Source of the DNA: Burkholderiaceae bacterium
GTDB lineage: Bacteria; Pseudomonadota; Gammaproteobacteria; Burkholderiales; Burkholderiaceae_E
Direction of reading: 5' to 3'
Assembly: GCA_023954045.1 (NCBI GenBank)
Contig: JAMLIR010000001.1
Coordinates: forward strand, 496,001 to 560,000
Length of the DNA stretch: 64,000 bases
Shown: in pieces, positions 44,065 through 52,957 of the stretch
Position numbering within the stretch: the stretch's first letter is position 1
Layout: every line of letters starts with the position of its first letter
Program-made: the position numbers and the translations under genes
Notes under the pieces: generated by a model
The model's database searches: none
What the model was told of the DNA's origin: nothing
The model's input: only the letters and a program-made list of their open reading frames with translations

Positions 44065-45216
44065 TCAGCGGGTGCCCAGCCCCATCGCGCGCGTGATCAC
44101 TTCCTTCATGATCTCGTTGGTGCCGCCGTAGATGCGCTGCACGCGCGCGTCGGCGAATGCGCGCGCGATCGGGTACTCCCACATGTAGCCGTAGCCGCCG
44201 TGCAGTTGCACGCACTCGTCGATGACCTTGCACTGCAGGTCCGAGCACCAGTACTTGGCCATCGAAGCAGTGGCGGTGTCCAGCTTGCCGGCCATCAGCA
44301 GTTCGATGCACTTGTCGACGAACACGCGGGCAATCTGCACCTCGGTCTGCAGTTCGGCGAGCTTGAAGCGCGTATTCTGGAACGTCGACACCGTGGTGCC
44401 GAACACCTTGCGCTCCTTCACGTAGTCGCTGGTCCAGTCGATCGCCGCCTGCGCATTCTCGACGGCGCCGATCGCGATCTGCAGGCGCTCCCACGGCAGT
44501 TCCTGCATCAGGTAGGCGAAACCCTCGTTTTCGTTGCCGAGCAGGTTGGCTACGGGTACCTCGACGTTGTCGAAGAAGAGCTCCGACGTGTCTTGCGCCT
44601 TCATCCCCACTTTCTTCAGGCGCTTGCCTTTCTCGAATCCCTTCATGCCGCGCTCGACGAGCAGCAGGCTGGTGCCCTTCGCGCCCGCCTTGGGGTTCGT
44701 CTTGGCCACCACGATCACAACGTCCGCGTGCCAGCCATTGGTGATGAACGTCTTCGAGCCGTTGAGGACGTAGACGTCTCCGTTTCGAATCGCCGTCGTC
44801 TTCACGCCCTGCAGATCGGAACCCGCCGCCGGCTCGCTCATCGCGATCGCGCCGATCGCTTCGCCGGTCGCCATTTTCGGAAGGAATCGGCGCTTCTGTT
44901 CCTCCGAGCCGTAGTGAAGGATGTAGGGCGCCACGATCTCGGAGTGCAGGCCGAACCCCAGCCCGGTCGCGTTGACGCGCGCCGTCTCCTCCATCACCAC
45001 GATCGAATAGAGCTTGTTGGCGCCTGCCCCGCCATAGGCTTCCGGCATCGTCGCGCACAGCATTCCGTTGGCGCCGGCCTTCAGCCAGATCTCGCGATCG
45101 ACGTAGCCCTGCTCCTCCCACTGGTCGTGGTGCGGCACGACCTCCTGCTCCATGAAGCGCCGGACGGCGTCGCGAAACATCTGGTGCTCTTCGGAAAACA
45201 GCGTGCGCTCGATCAT
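44065..45216 (-). CDS. Acyl-CoA dehydrogenase
   Basis: A 383-residue acyl-CoA dehydrogenase from ATG 45216 ([13 protein letters not shown]); the frame extends 25 codons farther but overlaps the thiolase promoter region. Signatures are [40 protein letters not shown], and near the end [21 protein letters not shown] with [12 protein letters not shown], where the catalytic glutamate of long- and medium-chain enzymes is expected (GGTNEI). It is divergent from the thiolase with 73 bases between starts, suggesting joint control of a beta-oxidation cycle. Confidence 0.9.
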   Translation of the reverse strand: MIERTLFSEEHQMFRDAVRRFMEQEVVPHHDQWEEQGYVDREIWLKAGANGMLCATMPEAYGGAGANKLYSIVVMEETARVNATGLGFGLHSEIVAPYILHYGSEEQKRRFLPKMATGEAIGAIAMSEPAAGSDLQGVKTTAIRNGDVYVLNGSKTFITNGWHADVVIVVAKTNPKAGAKGTSLLLVERGMKGFEKGKRLKKVGMKAQDTSELFFDNVEVPVANLLGNENEGFAYLMQELPWERLQIAIGAVENAQAAIDWTSDYVKERKVFGTTVSTFQNTRFKLAELQTEVQIARVFVDKCIELLMAGKLDTATASMAKYWCSDLQCKVIDECVQLHGGYGYMWEYPIARAFADARVQRIYGGTNEIMKEVITRAMGLGTR

Positions 45217-45289
45217 GGTCCTGCTCCGGGGGAATGCGGTCTGTGCGTGCAGCATAATAGAATGGCCTCGAATCTCCCCGGGAGCTCCC

Positions 45290-46495
45290 ATGGCCGAAGC
45301 ATTCGTCTACGAAGCGATCCGCACGCCACGCGGACGCGGCAAGTCCTCAGGATCCCTGCACGAAGTCAAGCCCGTGCGGCTGCTCACGACGCTGATGCAC
45401 GAAATGCAGCGCCGGCACGACCTCGACACGTCTCAGGTCGAGGACGTCGTCGTCGGCTGCGTGACCCCGGTCGGCGACCAGGGTGCCGTCATCCCGAAGA
45501 CCGCCGCCCTGGCGGCCGGCTGGGACCTGAAGGTGGCGGGCGTGCAGGTCAACCGCTTCTGCGCCTCGGGGCTGGAAGCCGTGAACATGGCCGCGCAAAA
45601 GGTGCGTTCGGGCTGGGAAGACCTGGTCGTGGCCGGCGGCGTCGAGTCGATGTCGCGCGTGCCGATGGGCTCGGACGGCGGCGCCTGGGCGCTCGACCCC
45701 GAGACCAATCTCGCGACGAGCTTCATCCCGCAGGGCATCGGCGCGGACCTGATCGCCACGCTCGACGGATTCTCGCGCGAGATGGTCGACGAGTTCGGCA
45801 TGCGCTCGCATCACAAGGCAGCGGCCGCCCAGCGCGCGGGACACTTCGAGCGCTCGATCGTGCCGGTCGAGGACGACCTGGGCATCGCGATCCTCGAGCG
45901 CGACGAGACGATCCGGCCCGACACGTCGGTCGAGGGGCTCGGACAGCTGAAGCCGTCGTTCGCGAAGATCGGCGCCATGGGGTTCGACGCCGTGGCGCTT
46001 CGCAAGTACCCGCAGGTGGCGCGAATCGACCACGTCCACCACGCCGGGAACTCGTCGGGAATCGTCGACGGCGCGGCGCTGGCCCTGATCGGCAACGAGG
46101 AGGCGGGCAAGCGCCTCGGGCTCACGCCGCGCGCGCGCATCGTCGCGGCCGCGCTGACGGGGACCGACCCCACGATCATGCTCACCGGGCCGATGCCCGC
46201 AACGCGCAAGGCGCTCCAGAAAGCCGGACTGGGCATCGACGACATCGACCTGTTCGAGGTCAACGAGGCGTTCGCGGCCGTCGTGATGCGCTTCGTGCGC
46301 GAACTCGGCGTGCCCGAGGAGAAGGTCAACGTGAACGGCGGAGCGATCGCGATGGGTCACCCGTTGGGTGCGACCGGAGCGGTGCTGCTCGGGACGCTCA
46401 TCGACGAACTCGAGCGCCGCAAACTGAAGCGCGGGCTGGTCACGCTGTGCGTCGGCGGCGGCATGGGGATCGCCACCATCGTCGAGCGCCTCTAG
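45290..46495 (+). CDS. Acetyl-CoA acyltransferase (thiolase)
   Basis: A 401-residue thiolase starting at ATG 45290. The acylated cysteine lies in [16 protein letters not shown], the catalytic histidine in [15 protein letters not shown] and the second cysteine in [21 protein letters not shown] is also diagnostic. It completes beta-oxidation with the divergent acyl-CoA dehydrogenase. A possible -10 (CATAAT, 45253-45258) lies in the shared gap. It could act on the products of the terpene or pimelyl-CoA routes; the substrate is not decided by sequence. Confidence 0.92.
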   Translation: MAEAFVYEAIRTPRGRGKSSGSLHEVKPVRLLTTLMHEMQRRHDLDTSQVEDVVVGCVTPVGDQGAVIPKTAALAAGWDLKVAGVQVNRFCASGLEAVNMAAQKVRSGWEDLVVAGGVESMSRVPMGSDGGAWALDPETNLATSFIPQGIGADLIATLDGFSREMVDEFGMRSHHKAAAAQRAGHFERSIVPVEDDLGIAILERDETIRPDTSVEGLGQLKPSFAKIGAMGFDAVALRKYPQVARIDHVHHAGNSSGIVDGAALALIGNEEAGKRLGLTPRARIVAAALTGTDPTIMLTGPMPATRKALQKAGLGIDDIDLFEVNEAFAAVVMRFVRELGVPEEKVNVNGGAIAMGHPLGATGAVLLGTLIDELERRKLKRGLVTLCVGGGMGIATIVERL

Positions 46496-46510
46496 CCGAC
46501 TTGCCCCGGC

Positions 46511-48499
46511 TCAGGCGCGCGCAGTGTTGCCCGCCTGGGCGAAGACGGCGAGCAACTCGCGCAGGCGGTTCAGCTGCGGCGGCTTGGCCATCACCTCGAC
46601 GTCCTCGGGCGCGTCGTTCCGAAGGTCCTCGACGCGGAATTCGCCGGAGAGCAGGATCGCGGGCGTTCGCCTGCCTTCGAGACGGCGCAATTCCTCGATC
46701 AGTCGCAACCCGTCCCACGCGCCGGGCAGCCTGAAGTCCGACACGAGCGCGTCGAAGGAGCGCTCGGCTTCGATGGCCATCGCGAGCGCCTCCTCGCCGT
46801 TCGCGGCGGAATCGACGAGGACGCCCCACTGCTGCAGCACCCGGCCAAGCGCATCGCGCGTCGAATCGTCGTCCTCGATGAGCAGAACGTAGGCGCCCGC
46901 CAGGGCGTCCTCGGGATGCGCGATGCCGGCCGGATCGGCAATCCCTGCCGCGAGAGCCTCCGCGCGACCCGACGCCCAGAGTGCGCCAGGCGCTCCCGCC
47001 GAGTACGGCACCACCGGTGCCTCGCAGAATCGAGCTCTCGCGCGCGATGCCAGGTCCAGGGACGGGACACTGCTCGCGGGTTCACCGCCCACTTGCGACG
47101 ACTCGACGAGCGAGGTGCCAGGCGCGCCGCGGGACGTCGCCGCAGGCATCGTCAGCGAGAACCTGCTGCCGTGTCCGAGCCTCGAAGAGAGTTCGATCGC
47201 ATGCCCCGGCAATCGCGAAACGGCTTCGCGAACGATCGACAAGCCGAGCCCGTGGCCGTGCTCGAGCTGGCGAGCGCGATTGGCGACCTGGAAGTACTCG
47301 TCGAAAACGCGTCGCTGGTCGGCAGGCGCAATGCCGATGCCGTTGTCGCAGACTTCGAGCGCGAGGCGCGTACCGAAGCGCCGTGCGCGGACCAGCACCC
47401 ACCCTGCCCGGTCCGGCGCGGAGAATTTCAGGGCGTTGCCGGTGAGGTTCGACAGGATGTCCCAGAGCCGATTCTCGTTGCTGATCGCGAACCGTCGGCC
47501 GGGACGGGGCAGGCGCACCACCAGCCTGACGCCACGCCGACCCGCCTCGGCCGAATAGACGCTTTCGAGCCGGGCAAGCACCGCGCGCAGATCAGTCGTG
47601 TCGATCGGCAACGGCGCGCTTCGATCGCGCAGCCCGCCGAGATCCGAGAGTCGATCGAGATTCCCGCTGAGCGCGGAGACGCAGGCATCCAGCCGCTCGA
47701 CCGTGTCGGCAAGGCCGGCAGGCCCGAGCACATCGTTGCGCCCACGCAACAGCTGGGCATATAGCGCAAGGCTCGCCAGCGGCTGGCGCAGATCGTGGCT
47801 GACCGCAGCCAGCACACGGGTCTTGGCAGCGTCCGCATCGGCGGCATTGCGCGCCATCTCCTTCAGTGCGCTGGTCGCCTCGGCAAGTTTTCTCGAACTC
47901 CAGAAGAGCGCCCTTTCGCGCCGCTCGATTTCGACGGACATGATCCAACCGATGAGGTTGGCGACCCCCAGATAGATCGCCAGCGCCAGGACATGATCGT
48001 CACCCTGAAAGGAGGAGCCGATGAGTGTAAGAGCCGACGCGGGAAGGCAGGCCATCGCAACGATCGGCGTTGGCAGCCTTGTAAACCCATAGCAGAGCCA
48101 GCATGTCAGCGCCATCGCGACGGGGAAACGATTCACCCCGAGGTCCCCAGAGTCGAGCGGCACCAACCCCATCGAACCTACAACGAGGCATGCGGCCGTC
48201 ATCGGAAGGCCAACGCTGCTGCGAAACCTCTGAATCGCCCGCGGCTCGCGGACGTGGAGATAGACAGCTGCGCCTGCAAGAATCGCGAAGAGGCCCAGAC
48301 GCACTGACTGGCGCGAGACGGATGCCTGACTCGCCGCAGGGGCGATCGCGAGCACCACCCAAAAAGCAAATGCCATCAGAGCCGCAACTACGAAGGCGAT
48401 CTTCGCCAACCTAAGTCCTGACGCTCTGAACTCCGCGAGAAATGCGGACTCTGCCGTCAAATCCTCGAAGCGAATCGGTAGTCTTAGCGCACCCCACAT
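46511..48499 (-). CDS. Hybrid sensor histidine kinase with C-terminal receiver
   Basis: A 662-residue membrane-anchored kinase. Residues 30-190 hold about six hydrophobic helices with short loops, so the input is likely sensed in the membrane. HisKA follows, with the phospho-accepting His235 in AAVSHDLRQPLASL. The ATPase domain has N-box NLTGNALKFS, G1 CDNGIGI and G2 HGHGLGLSI. After an alanine/serine-rich linker (455-530) comes a receiver: acidic pocket LIEDDDSTRD, phospho-acceptor Asp588 in LVSDFRLPG and Lys639 in VMAKPP. No output domain or separate regulator is adjacent. It is divergent from the FeeM-like gene across 357 bases. Confidence 0.88.
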   Translation of the reverse strand: MWGALRLPIRFEDLTAESAFLAEFRASGLRLAKIAFVVAALMAFAFWVVLAIAPAASQASVSRQSVRLGLFAILAGAAVYLHVREPRAIQRFRSSVGLPMTAACLVVGSMGLVPLDSGDLGVNRFPVAMALTCWLCYGFTRLPTPIVAMACLPASALTLIGSSFQGDDHVLALAIYLGVANLIGWIMSVEIERRERALFWSSRKLAEATSALKEMARNAADADAAKTRVLAAVSHDLRQPLASLALYAQLLRGRNDVLGPAGLADTVERLDACVSALSGNLDRLSDLGGLRDRSAPLPIDTTDLRAVLARLESVYSAEAGRRGVRLVVRLPRPGRRFAISNENRLWDILSNLTGNALKFSAPDRAGWVLVRARRFGTRLALEVCDNGIGIAPADQRRVFDEYFQVANRARQLEHGHGLGLSIVREAVSRLPGHAIELSSRLGHGSRFSLTMPAATSRGAPGTSLVESSQVGGEPASSVPSLDLASRARARFCEAPVVPYSAGAPGALWASGRAEALAAGIADPAGIAHPEDALAGAYVLLIEDDDSTRDALGRVLQQWGVLVDSAANGEEALAMAIEAERSFDALVSDFRLPGAWDGLRLIEELRRLEGRRTPAILLSGEFRVEDLRNDAPEDVEVMAKPPQLNRLRELLAVFAQAGNTARA

Positions 48500-48856
48500 A
48501 CCCCGCCCTCGTAAGAACGCGACGCCTCATCCAGACCCTCTAAGCACTCGTGCGCCGCGGCGCCGCGAAGCCAAAACTCTCGCGACAGAAGCAATGACCC
48601 GCCACCAACTGGCAGCCAGACGGCCTGACGCTGACCGCTTGGGCTGGCTAGGCCTCGGTCATGGCGCGTGCCAATTACCAATTGCCGCCGAAGAGTCTCT
48701 TTGAGGAGACAGCTTGAAGCATAAGTTGTTCATGGTTACCCTAGTTGAGCCATCAGGACTAGACCGTGCGAATATGCTGAGCGGAAGCTGACGTCCCCAT
48801 GACGTCTGGACCTTCGGCTCTGCAGGCCGGACAACAATTCGAACGTTGGAGAGGAA
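48500..48856. other. 357-base intergenic region between the kinase and FeeM-like genes
   Basis: No gene could be supported here. The region is more AT-rich than most of the window and holds the likely promoters of both divergent genes. Two direct copies of TGACGTC, at 48789-48795 and 48800-48806, start 11 bases apart, one helical turn. GGAGAGG (48847-48853) is the ribosome site of the FeeM-like gene. Short open frames on the minus strand have no start context or recognisable content. Confidence 0.6.
48789..48806. promoter_or_regulatory. Direct repeat TGACGTC, candidate operator
   Basis: Two exact TGACGTC copies spaced 11 bases start-to-start, about 50 bases before the FeeM-like start codon. 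One-turn phasing on the same face of the helix is typical of binding sites for a dimer or for response regulators. No matching regulator could be assigned. Confidence 0.35.
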
Positions 48857-49675
48857 ATGCTGCGATTGCTGGAGGATCGAACCCCGCTGCGGCAGAGCGG
48901 TAGACCCAGGTTTACGCCAGCGAGCGGTGATACCGGAGCTCCGTATATCCGCCCAGGCGAGTCGCTGCCGATCCGCATCCGCGTTGTGAGAACCGAGAAT
49001 CAGCTAAGCAAGGCGATCAAGGTGCGCGCGGATGCCTACGGCCGCCACACTCCCGCGTTTGCCGACGCATTAAAGGTCGTCGAAGCCGACGACGTTGACA
49101 GAGGCTCACTGGTGTTGCTGGCAGAGTCCAAAGTAACAGGGGAAGCTGTCGGGACTCTGAGAATTCACACAAACTTCAGCGCCCCCACCTACCTCGAGCG
49201 GGTTCTGGAGCTCCCGGAGTTCTTGAGGGGGGCCGGAATCGCTTACGTGACCCGCTTGGCCGTAGCCAACGGACCCAATGGGTCGTCTGTCAAACTGGCC
49301 CTCTTCAAGGCGCTCTACCGGTATTGCCTTGCAACGCAGATTTCATGGATTCTGGCAGTCGCCCGGGAACCGGTGGACCGCGACTTGGCCCGCCTTGGTT
49401 TCCTGGACATCATGCCGAACTCCCAGAAGCTGCGCCGACCCGCAGATTTTGGTGACGTTGATGTCAGGCCGCTCTATTTCGACGTCCTTGAAGCGGAGCA
49501 CAAGTGGCGTGAATCGCGCCACCCTTTGTACGATTTCATGGTGCGCAAGTTCCACCCTGACATCGAGATATTTGCCTCGGTAAGCAGCGCATGGGCTACC
49601 CCACGTCGGCCCAGATCTCGCTCGGCGGTTTTTGAGGGACACTGGCTCGAGCCAGCCCAAATCATGGCCGTGTAG
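48857..49675 (+). CDS. FeeM/LuxI-like N-acyl amino acid synthase family protein
   Basis: A 272-residue protein from ATG 48857 with a good ribosome site. Residues 40-190 resemble the GNAT-like fold of FeeM (N-acyl amino acid synthase) and acyl-homoserine-lactone synthases: IKVRADAYGRHTPAF (the R-x3-Y-x4 start typical of the family), LVLLAESKVTGEAVGTLRIHTN as central strands, and AYVTRLAVANG where the family has a conserved T/S-R-L-x-V. Then KLALFKALYRYC and a RDLARLGFLDIMP segment. No signal peptide or membrane helix is seen, so it is probably cytoplasmic, using acyl-ACP or acyl-CoA. The product is unknown. It is followed in the same direction by a GGDEF-EAL gene. Base composition is AT-richer than flanking genes. 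Confidence 0.65.
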   Translation: MLRLLEDRTPLRQSGRPRFTPASGDTGAPYIRPGESLPIRIRVVRTENQLSKAIKVRADAYGRHTPAFADALKVVEADDVDRGSLVLLAESKVTGEAVGTLRIHTNFSAPTYLERVLELPEFLRGAGIAYVTRLAVANGPNGSSVKLALFKALYRYCLATQISWILAVAREPVDRDLARLGFLDIMPNSQKLRRPADFGDVDVRPLYFDVLEAEHKWRESRHPLYDFMVRKFHPDIEIFASVSSAWATPRRPRSRSAVFEGHWLEPAQIMAV

Positions 49676-49866
49676 GCAACCCCGAGAGCCGAGCCCTGAG
49701 GCCGGATGGCCCGAGTCTCGGCGAGCGCCCCCTTCTTCTAGCGTCTCGGCAGCGCAACGCCGTCTGCCAGTGACCGAACGCCGCCCGTCCGACCGGCACG
49801 GGCGCTGCAGGAGGCTACAGGTATTTTCGGGGTGACCTCGGGGAATTTCCGAGGCGAGTGGTTCCT

Positions 49867-52839
49867 ATGGCCTCGAGAAGCAGACTAAAACTACCCAGCC
49901 GACGCCGACTCGCCGGACTGACTGACCGGGTTCTCGCCCGCTTCAGTCTGTTTACTGCCGTCATCGTACTTGCTATCGCTTGCGTAGCTGCCGCGTACGT
50001 TGTCGCGCATAGTCGCGAGGCAACTTTCCTGCCTGATTCAGTTGGCTCCCTCCTTCCCGATCCTGACAACCGATTCGGGCTTGAGGAGGCTTCTCGAAGG
50101 TTCAGCACGAGCGACGCAATCCGCCTTGAGAAGGGCGGCAGCCTGCGGTTCCGCACGGTTTGGATTCGCATCGAGCTGTCTGGAAAAGGGCCGCTTGCCG
50201 ATCGACGACTGTCCCTCCAGTCTCTACGTGCCGAGACAGCGAAATTCTGGGCGCTGGCTCCAGCCGGCGACGTCGTCGCATCTGACCTCCCGTGGTCAGC
50301 GCTCCGCAATGGGGTCGCGATCGAACTCCCCCAAGACCATGGAGACGAGATCACCGTGATTGGACGGATCGAGCCGATCGCGATCAATCGTGTCCAGATC
50401 TCGCTGAGATCTCAGTCGGAGATAACCTCACGCGATTTTCTTTTCGAGCGCACCGGCGGACTACTTGTCGGGTCGCTGCTAATGGTCTCGTTCTTCAGCC
50501 TCGTAGTTGCCGTCTTCATTCGCGATAGAACCTTCTTCCTCTACTCGGCATGGCTCGTCACGAGCCTTAGGATCGCCGCATACAACGGGGACTGGGACCC
50601 TTACTGGCTCGACATCCCGCTTAGCGGCGAACCGCTACAGCTGTTTCTCCGACTCACTTACATTGCGCACAGTCTGATCTCATTGGCGCTCTTTGAGGCT
50701 CTGTTTGGCAAGGAGTTGCAGAGTGCCAAGCTTGGCAAACCGATCAAGTTTCTACAACTTGCCACGGTTGCGATGTTCGTTCCCGCAATATTTCTCGAGG
50801 CAAACCATTCCATCAAGCTTCTATGGGCTCTGAGCGGCGGAACGATTCTGGCGGTCTTCTTCGTACTCAGCATGCTTTCGATCAGGGCTCCATCTAGAGC
50901 ACTGGCTTGGTATTTCGGGTCTTGGGTGATCACCTTGACAGGGTCGATTGCACAAATCGCCTTCTCGATGGGATTCTGGCGCGAAATCCTCAACATTGCG
51001 AACAGCCAGATAACGTCAGTTGGTTCGGCATTGATGCTCGGCGTGACGCTTGCGCAAAGGATGAACGCCGAGAGACAAGCACGAATCTCCGCCCAGCACA
51101 GCGCGGTCAGCGCCCTTCAGCGCTTCCGCGAGAACTACAACGCCATGCCCGTTGGCATCTTCTCGATGAAGCAGGATGGAACGCTGATCGAACACAACCC
51201 GACGTTCGCGGACATGTTCCCCAGCAACGGCCGCCGCAACTCCAAGATCGGCCTGAACTGGGTCGATCTGATGGGCTCCGACGCCCTGAAGGCCGTCGAG
51301 GAACTGGCTGCCAGCGACCGGATGATGGACACCGAGCTGGCGGTCCAGCGTACGGACGGCAAGCGGCGCTGGTTCCATGTGCGCGCCGTGCGAAAGGCAG
51401 ACCGCTACGAGGGTTGGATCGAGGAGATCACGGCTCGCAAGGAGGCCGAAGGGCAACTCAAGTTCCTCGTCGACCACGATTCGCTCACCGGTCTTCTGAA
51501 CCGCCGAGGCTTCGAGATCCACCTGCAGACGGCGATCGGCTCGGCGGGCAATCGGCAGATCTGCCTTGCCTACGTCGACCTCGATCGCTTCAAGCTGGTG
51601 AACGACCTCTTCGGGCACGCCGCAGGGGACCAGATCCTTCGCCAGATGGCGACCCGCATGCGCGAGGTCATCCGGCCGCCGAACGTAGCTGCGCGAGTCG
51701 GCGGCGACGAGTTCGTCGTCATCATCGACGGGACCTCGCTCGACTCAGCGAAGGCGCTTTGCGAGAAGTTGCGCATCGACCTCAGCGACCGCGCCTACCA
51801 GTACCAGGACAAGGCGTTCAACGTGACGGCGAGCATCGGCCTGATCCGCGTGCTGGACAACATGCGCCCCGCCGACGCGCTCACGGCCAGCGACCGCGCC
51901 TGCTCGGAGGCCAAGGCATCGGGTGGCTCGACGGTCGTTTCCTACGATTCGAGCAGCAGCGAACTCCTGAACTACCTCGACGAGATCAAGCTCGTCGCCG
52001 GGATGAAGGAGCGCCTGCCGGTCGAGAACTTCTTCACCCAGCTTCAGCCGATCGTCTCCCTGCGCAACCCCGCGTCGAGCCTGTGCTACGAGGTCCTGAT
52101 CCGGATGCGGGACACGAACGGACAGGTTCTCCCGCCGGGCCGCTTCATCCCGGCCGCAGAGCGCAACGGCCTGATGACACAGATCGACCGCTGGGTGCTG
52201 CGCAGTACGCTGGAATGGCTCGATTCGCAGCCCGAGCATCGCAGCAACGTCGATTTCTGCACGTTGAACCTGAGCGGCGCATCGCTGAACGACGAGAAGT
52301 TCCTGCAGGACACGATCGCCCTGATCCGCGCGCATCCGGAGTCGACGCGAAAGGTCTGCTTCGAGATCACCGAGAGCGTCGCGCTGTACGACCTGAACAC
52401 CACGCGGCGCTTCGTCGATCGCGTGAAGTCTTTCGGCGCGATGGTCGCGCTCGACGACTTCGGCGCCGGCTATACCTCTTTCAGCTACCTGAAGGAGCTC
52501 CCGGGCGACCTGGTCAAGATCGACGGGAACTTCATCCGCGACGTGAACCTGAACCGAGCGAACTTCGCGATCACCCGCGCGGTCGTCGACCTCGCGCACG
52601 AGCTCGGCATGGGCTGTGTTGCCGAGTGGGCCGAGAACGCCGGCATCGTCAGGTCGCTGATCGAACTCCAGGTCGACTACGCCCAGGGCTACGGGGTTTG
52701 CCGCCCGCTGGACCGCGAGCGGCTGCTCGCGGTGCCCAATGCGGCGACCCTGATCCGCGACCAGGAGACGGCGGACCTCATCCTGGGCAGCGCGATCGCC
52801 TCGCGCGACGCGTCGCACCGGATCACGCTGCCGATCTGA
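49867..52839 (+). CDS. Membrane-bound PAS-GGDEF-EAL cyclic-di-GMP enzyme (7TMR-DISM-like sensor)
   Basis: A 990-residue protein from ATG 49867; GTG 49858 is 3 codons earlier with GAGG close by. A first helix (about 26-47) leads to an extracytoplasmic domain (50-190) and then seven further hydrophobic segments up to about 400, like 7TMR-DISM sensors. A PAS domain spans about 415-525. GGDEF is intact at residue 612 (ARVGGDEFVV); the upstream inhibitory-site position reads RPPN, not RxxD. The EAL domain has EVLIRM (742), NLSG, FEITES, LDDFGAGY (about 863) and VKIDG, so it looks catalytic. Both synthesis and breakdown of c-di-GMP are possible. The first 410 residues are encoded by AT-richer DNA than the rest. 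Confidence 0.88.
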   Translation: MASRSRLKLPSRRRLAGLTDRVLARFSLFTAVIVLAIACVAAAYVVAHSREATFLPDSVGSLLPDPDNRFGLEEASRRFSTSDAIRLEKGGSLRFRTVWIRIELSGKGPLADRRLSLQSLRAETAKFWALAPAGDVVASDLPWSALRNGVAIELPQDHGDEITVIGRIEPIAINRVQISLRSQSEITSRDFLFERTGGLLVGSLLMVSFFSLVVAVFIRDRTFFLYSAWLVTSLRIAAYNGDWDPYWLDIPLSGEPLQLFLRLTYIAHSLISLALFEALFGKELQSAKLGKPIKFLQLATVAMFVPAIFLEANHSIKLLWALSGGTILAVFFVLSMLSIRAPSRALAWYFGSWVITLTGSIAQIAFSMGFWREILNIANSQITSVGSALMLGVTLAQRMNAERQARISAQHSAVSALQRFRENYNAMPVGIFSMKQDGTLIEHNPTFADMFPSNGRRNSKIGLNWVDLMGSDALKAVEELAASDRMMDTELAVQRTDGKRRWFHVRAVRKADRYEGWIEEITARKEAEGQLKFLVDHDSLTGLLNRRGFEIHLQTAIGSAGNRQICLAYVDLDRFKLVNDLFGHAAGDQILRQMATRMREVIRPPNVAARVGGDEFVVIIDGTSLDSAKALCEKLRIDLSDRAYQYQDKAFNVTASIGLIRVLDNMRPADALTASDRACSEAKASGGSTVVSYDSSSSELLNYLDEIKLVAGMKERLPVENFFTQLQPIVSLRNPASSLCYEVLIRMRDTNGQVLPPGRFIPAAERNGLMTQIDRWVLRSTLEWLDSQPEHRSNVDFCTLNLSGASLNDEKFLQDTIALIRAHPESTRKVCFEITESVALYDLNTTRRFVDRVKSFGAMVALDDFGAGYTSFSYLKELPGDLVKIDGNFIRDVNLNRANFAITRAVVDLAHELGMGCVAEWAENAGIVRSLIELQVDYAQGYGVCRPLDRERLLAVPNAATLIRDQETADLILGSAIASRDASHRITLPI

Positions 52840-52957
52840 CGCTTCGGCGCACGCCGGTGCCGGGCCTCGGCATCGGCCCTTCCCGGCCAGCCGGGCGGCG
52901 CCTTCCGACGGTTTATGATTGGGCGCTTCCGATCATTCCAGCCCGTCCGGAGACCGA

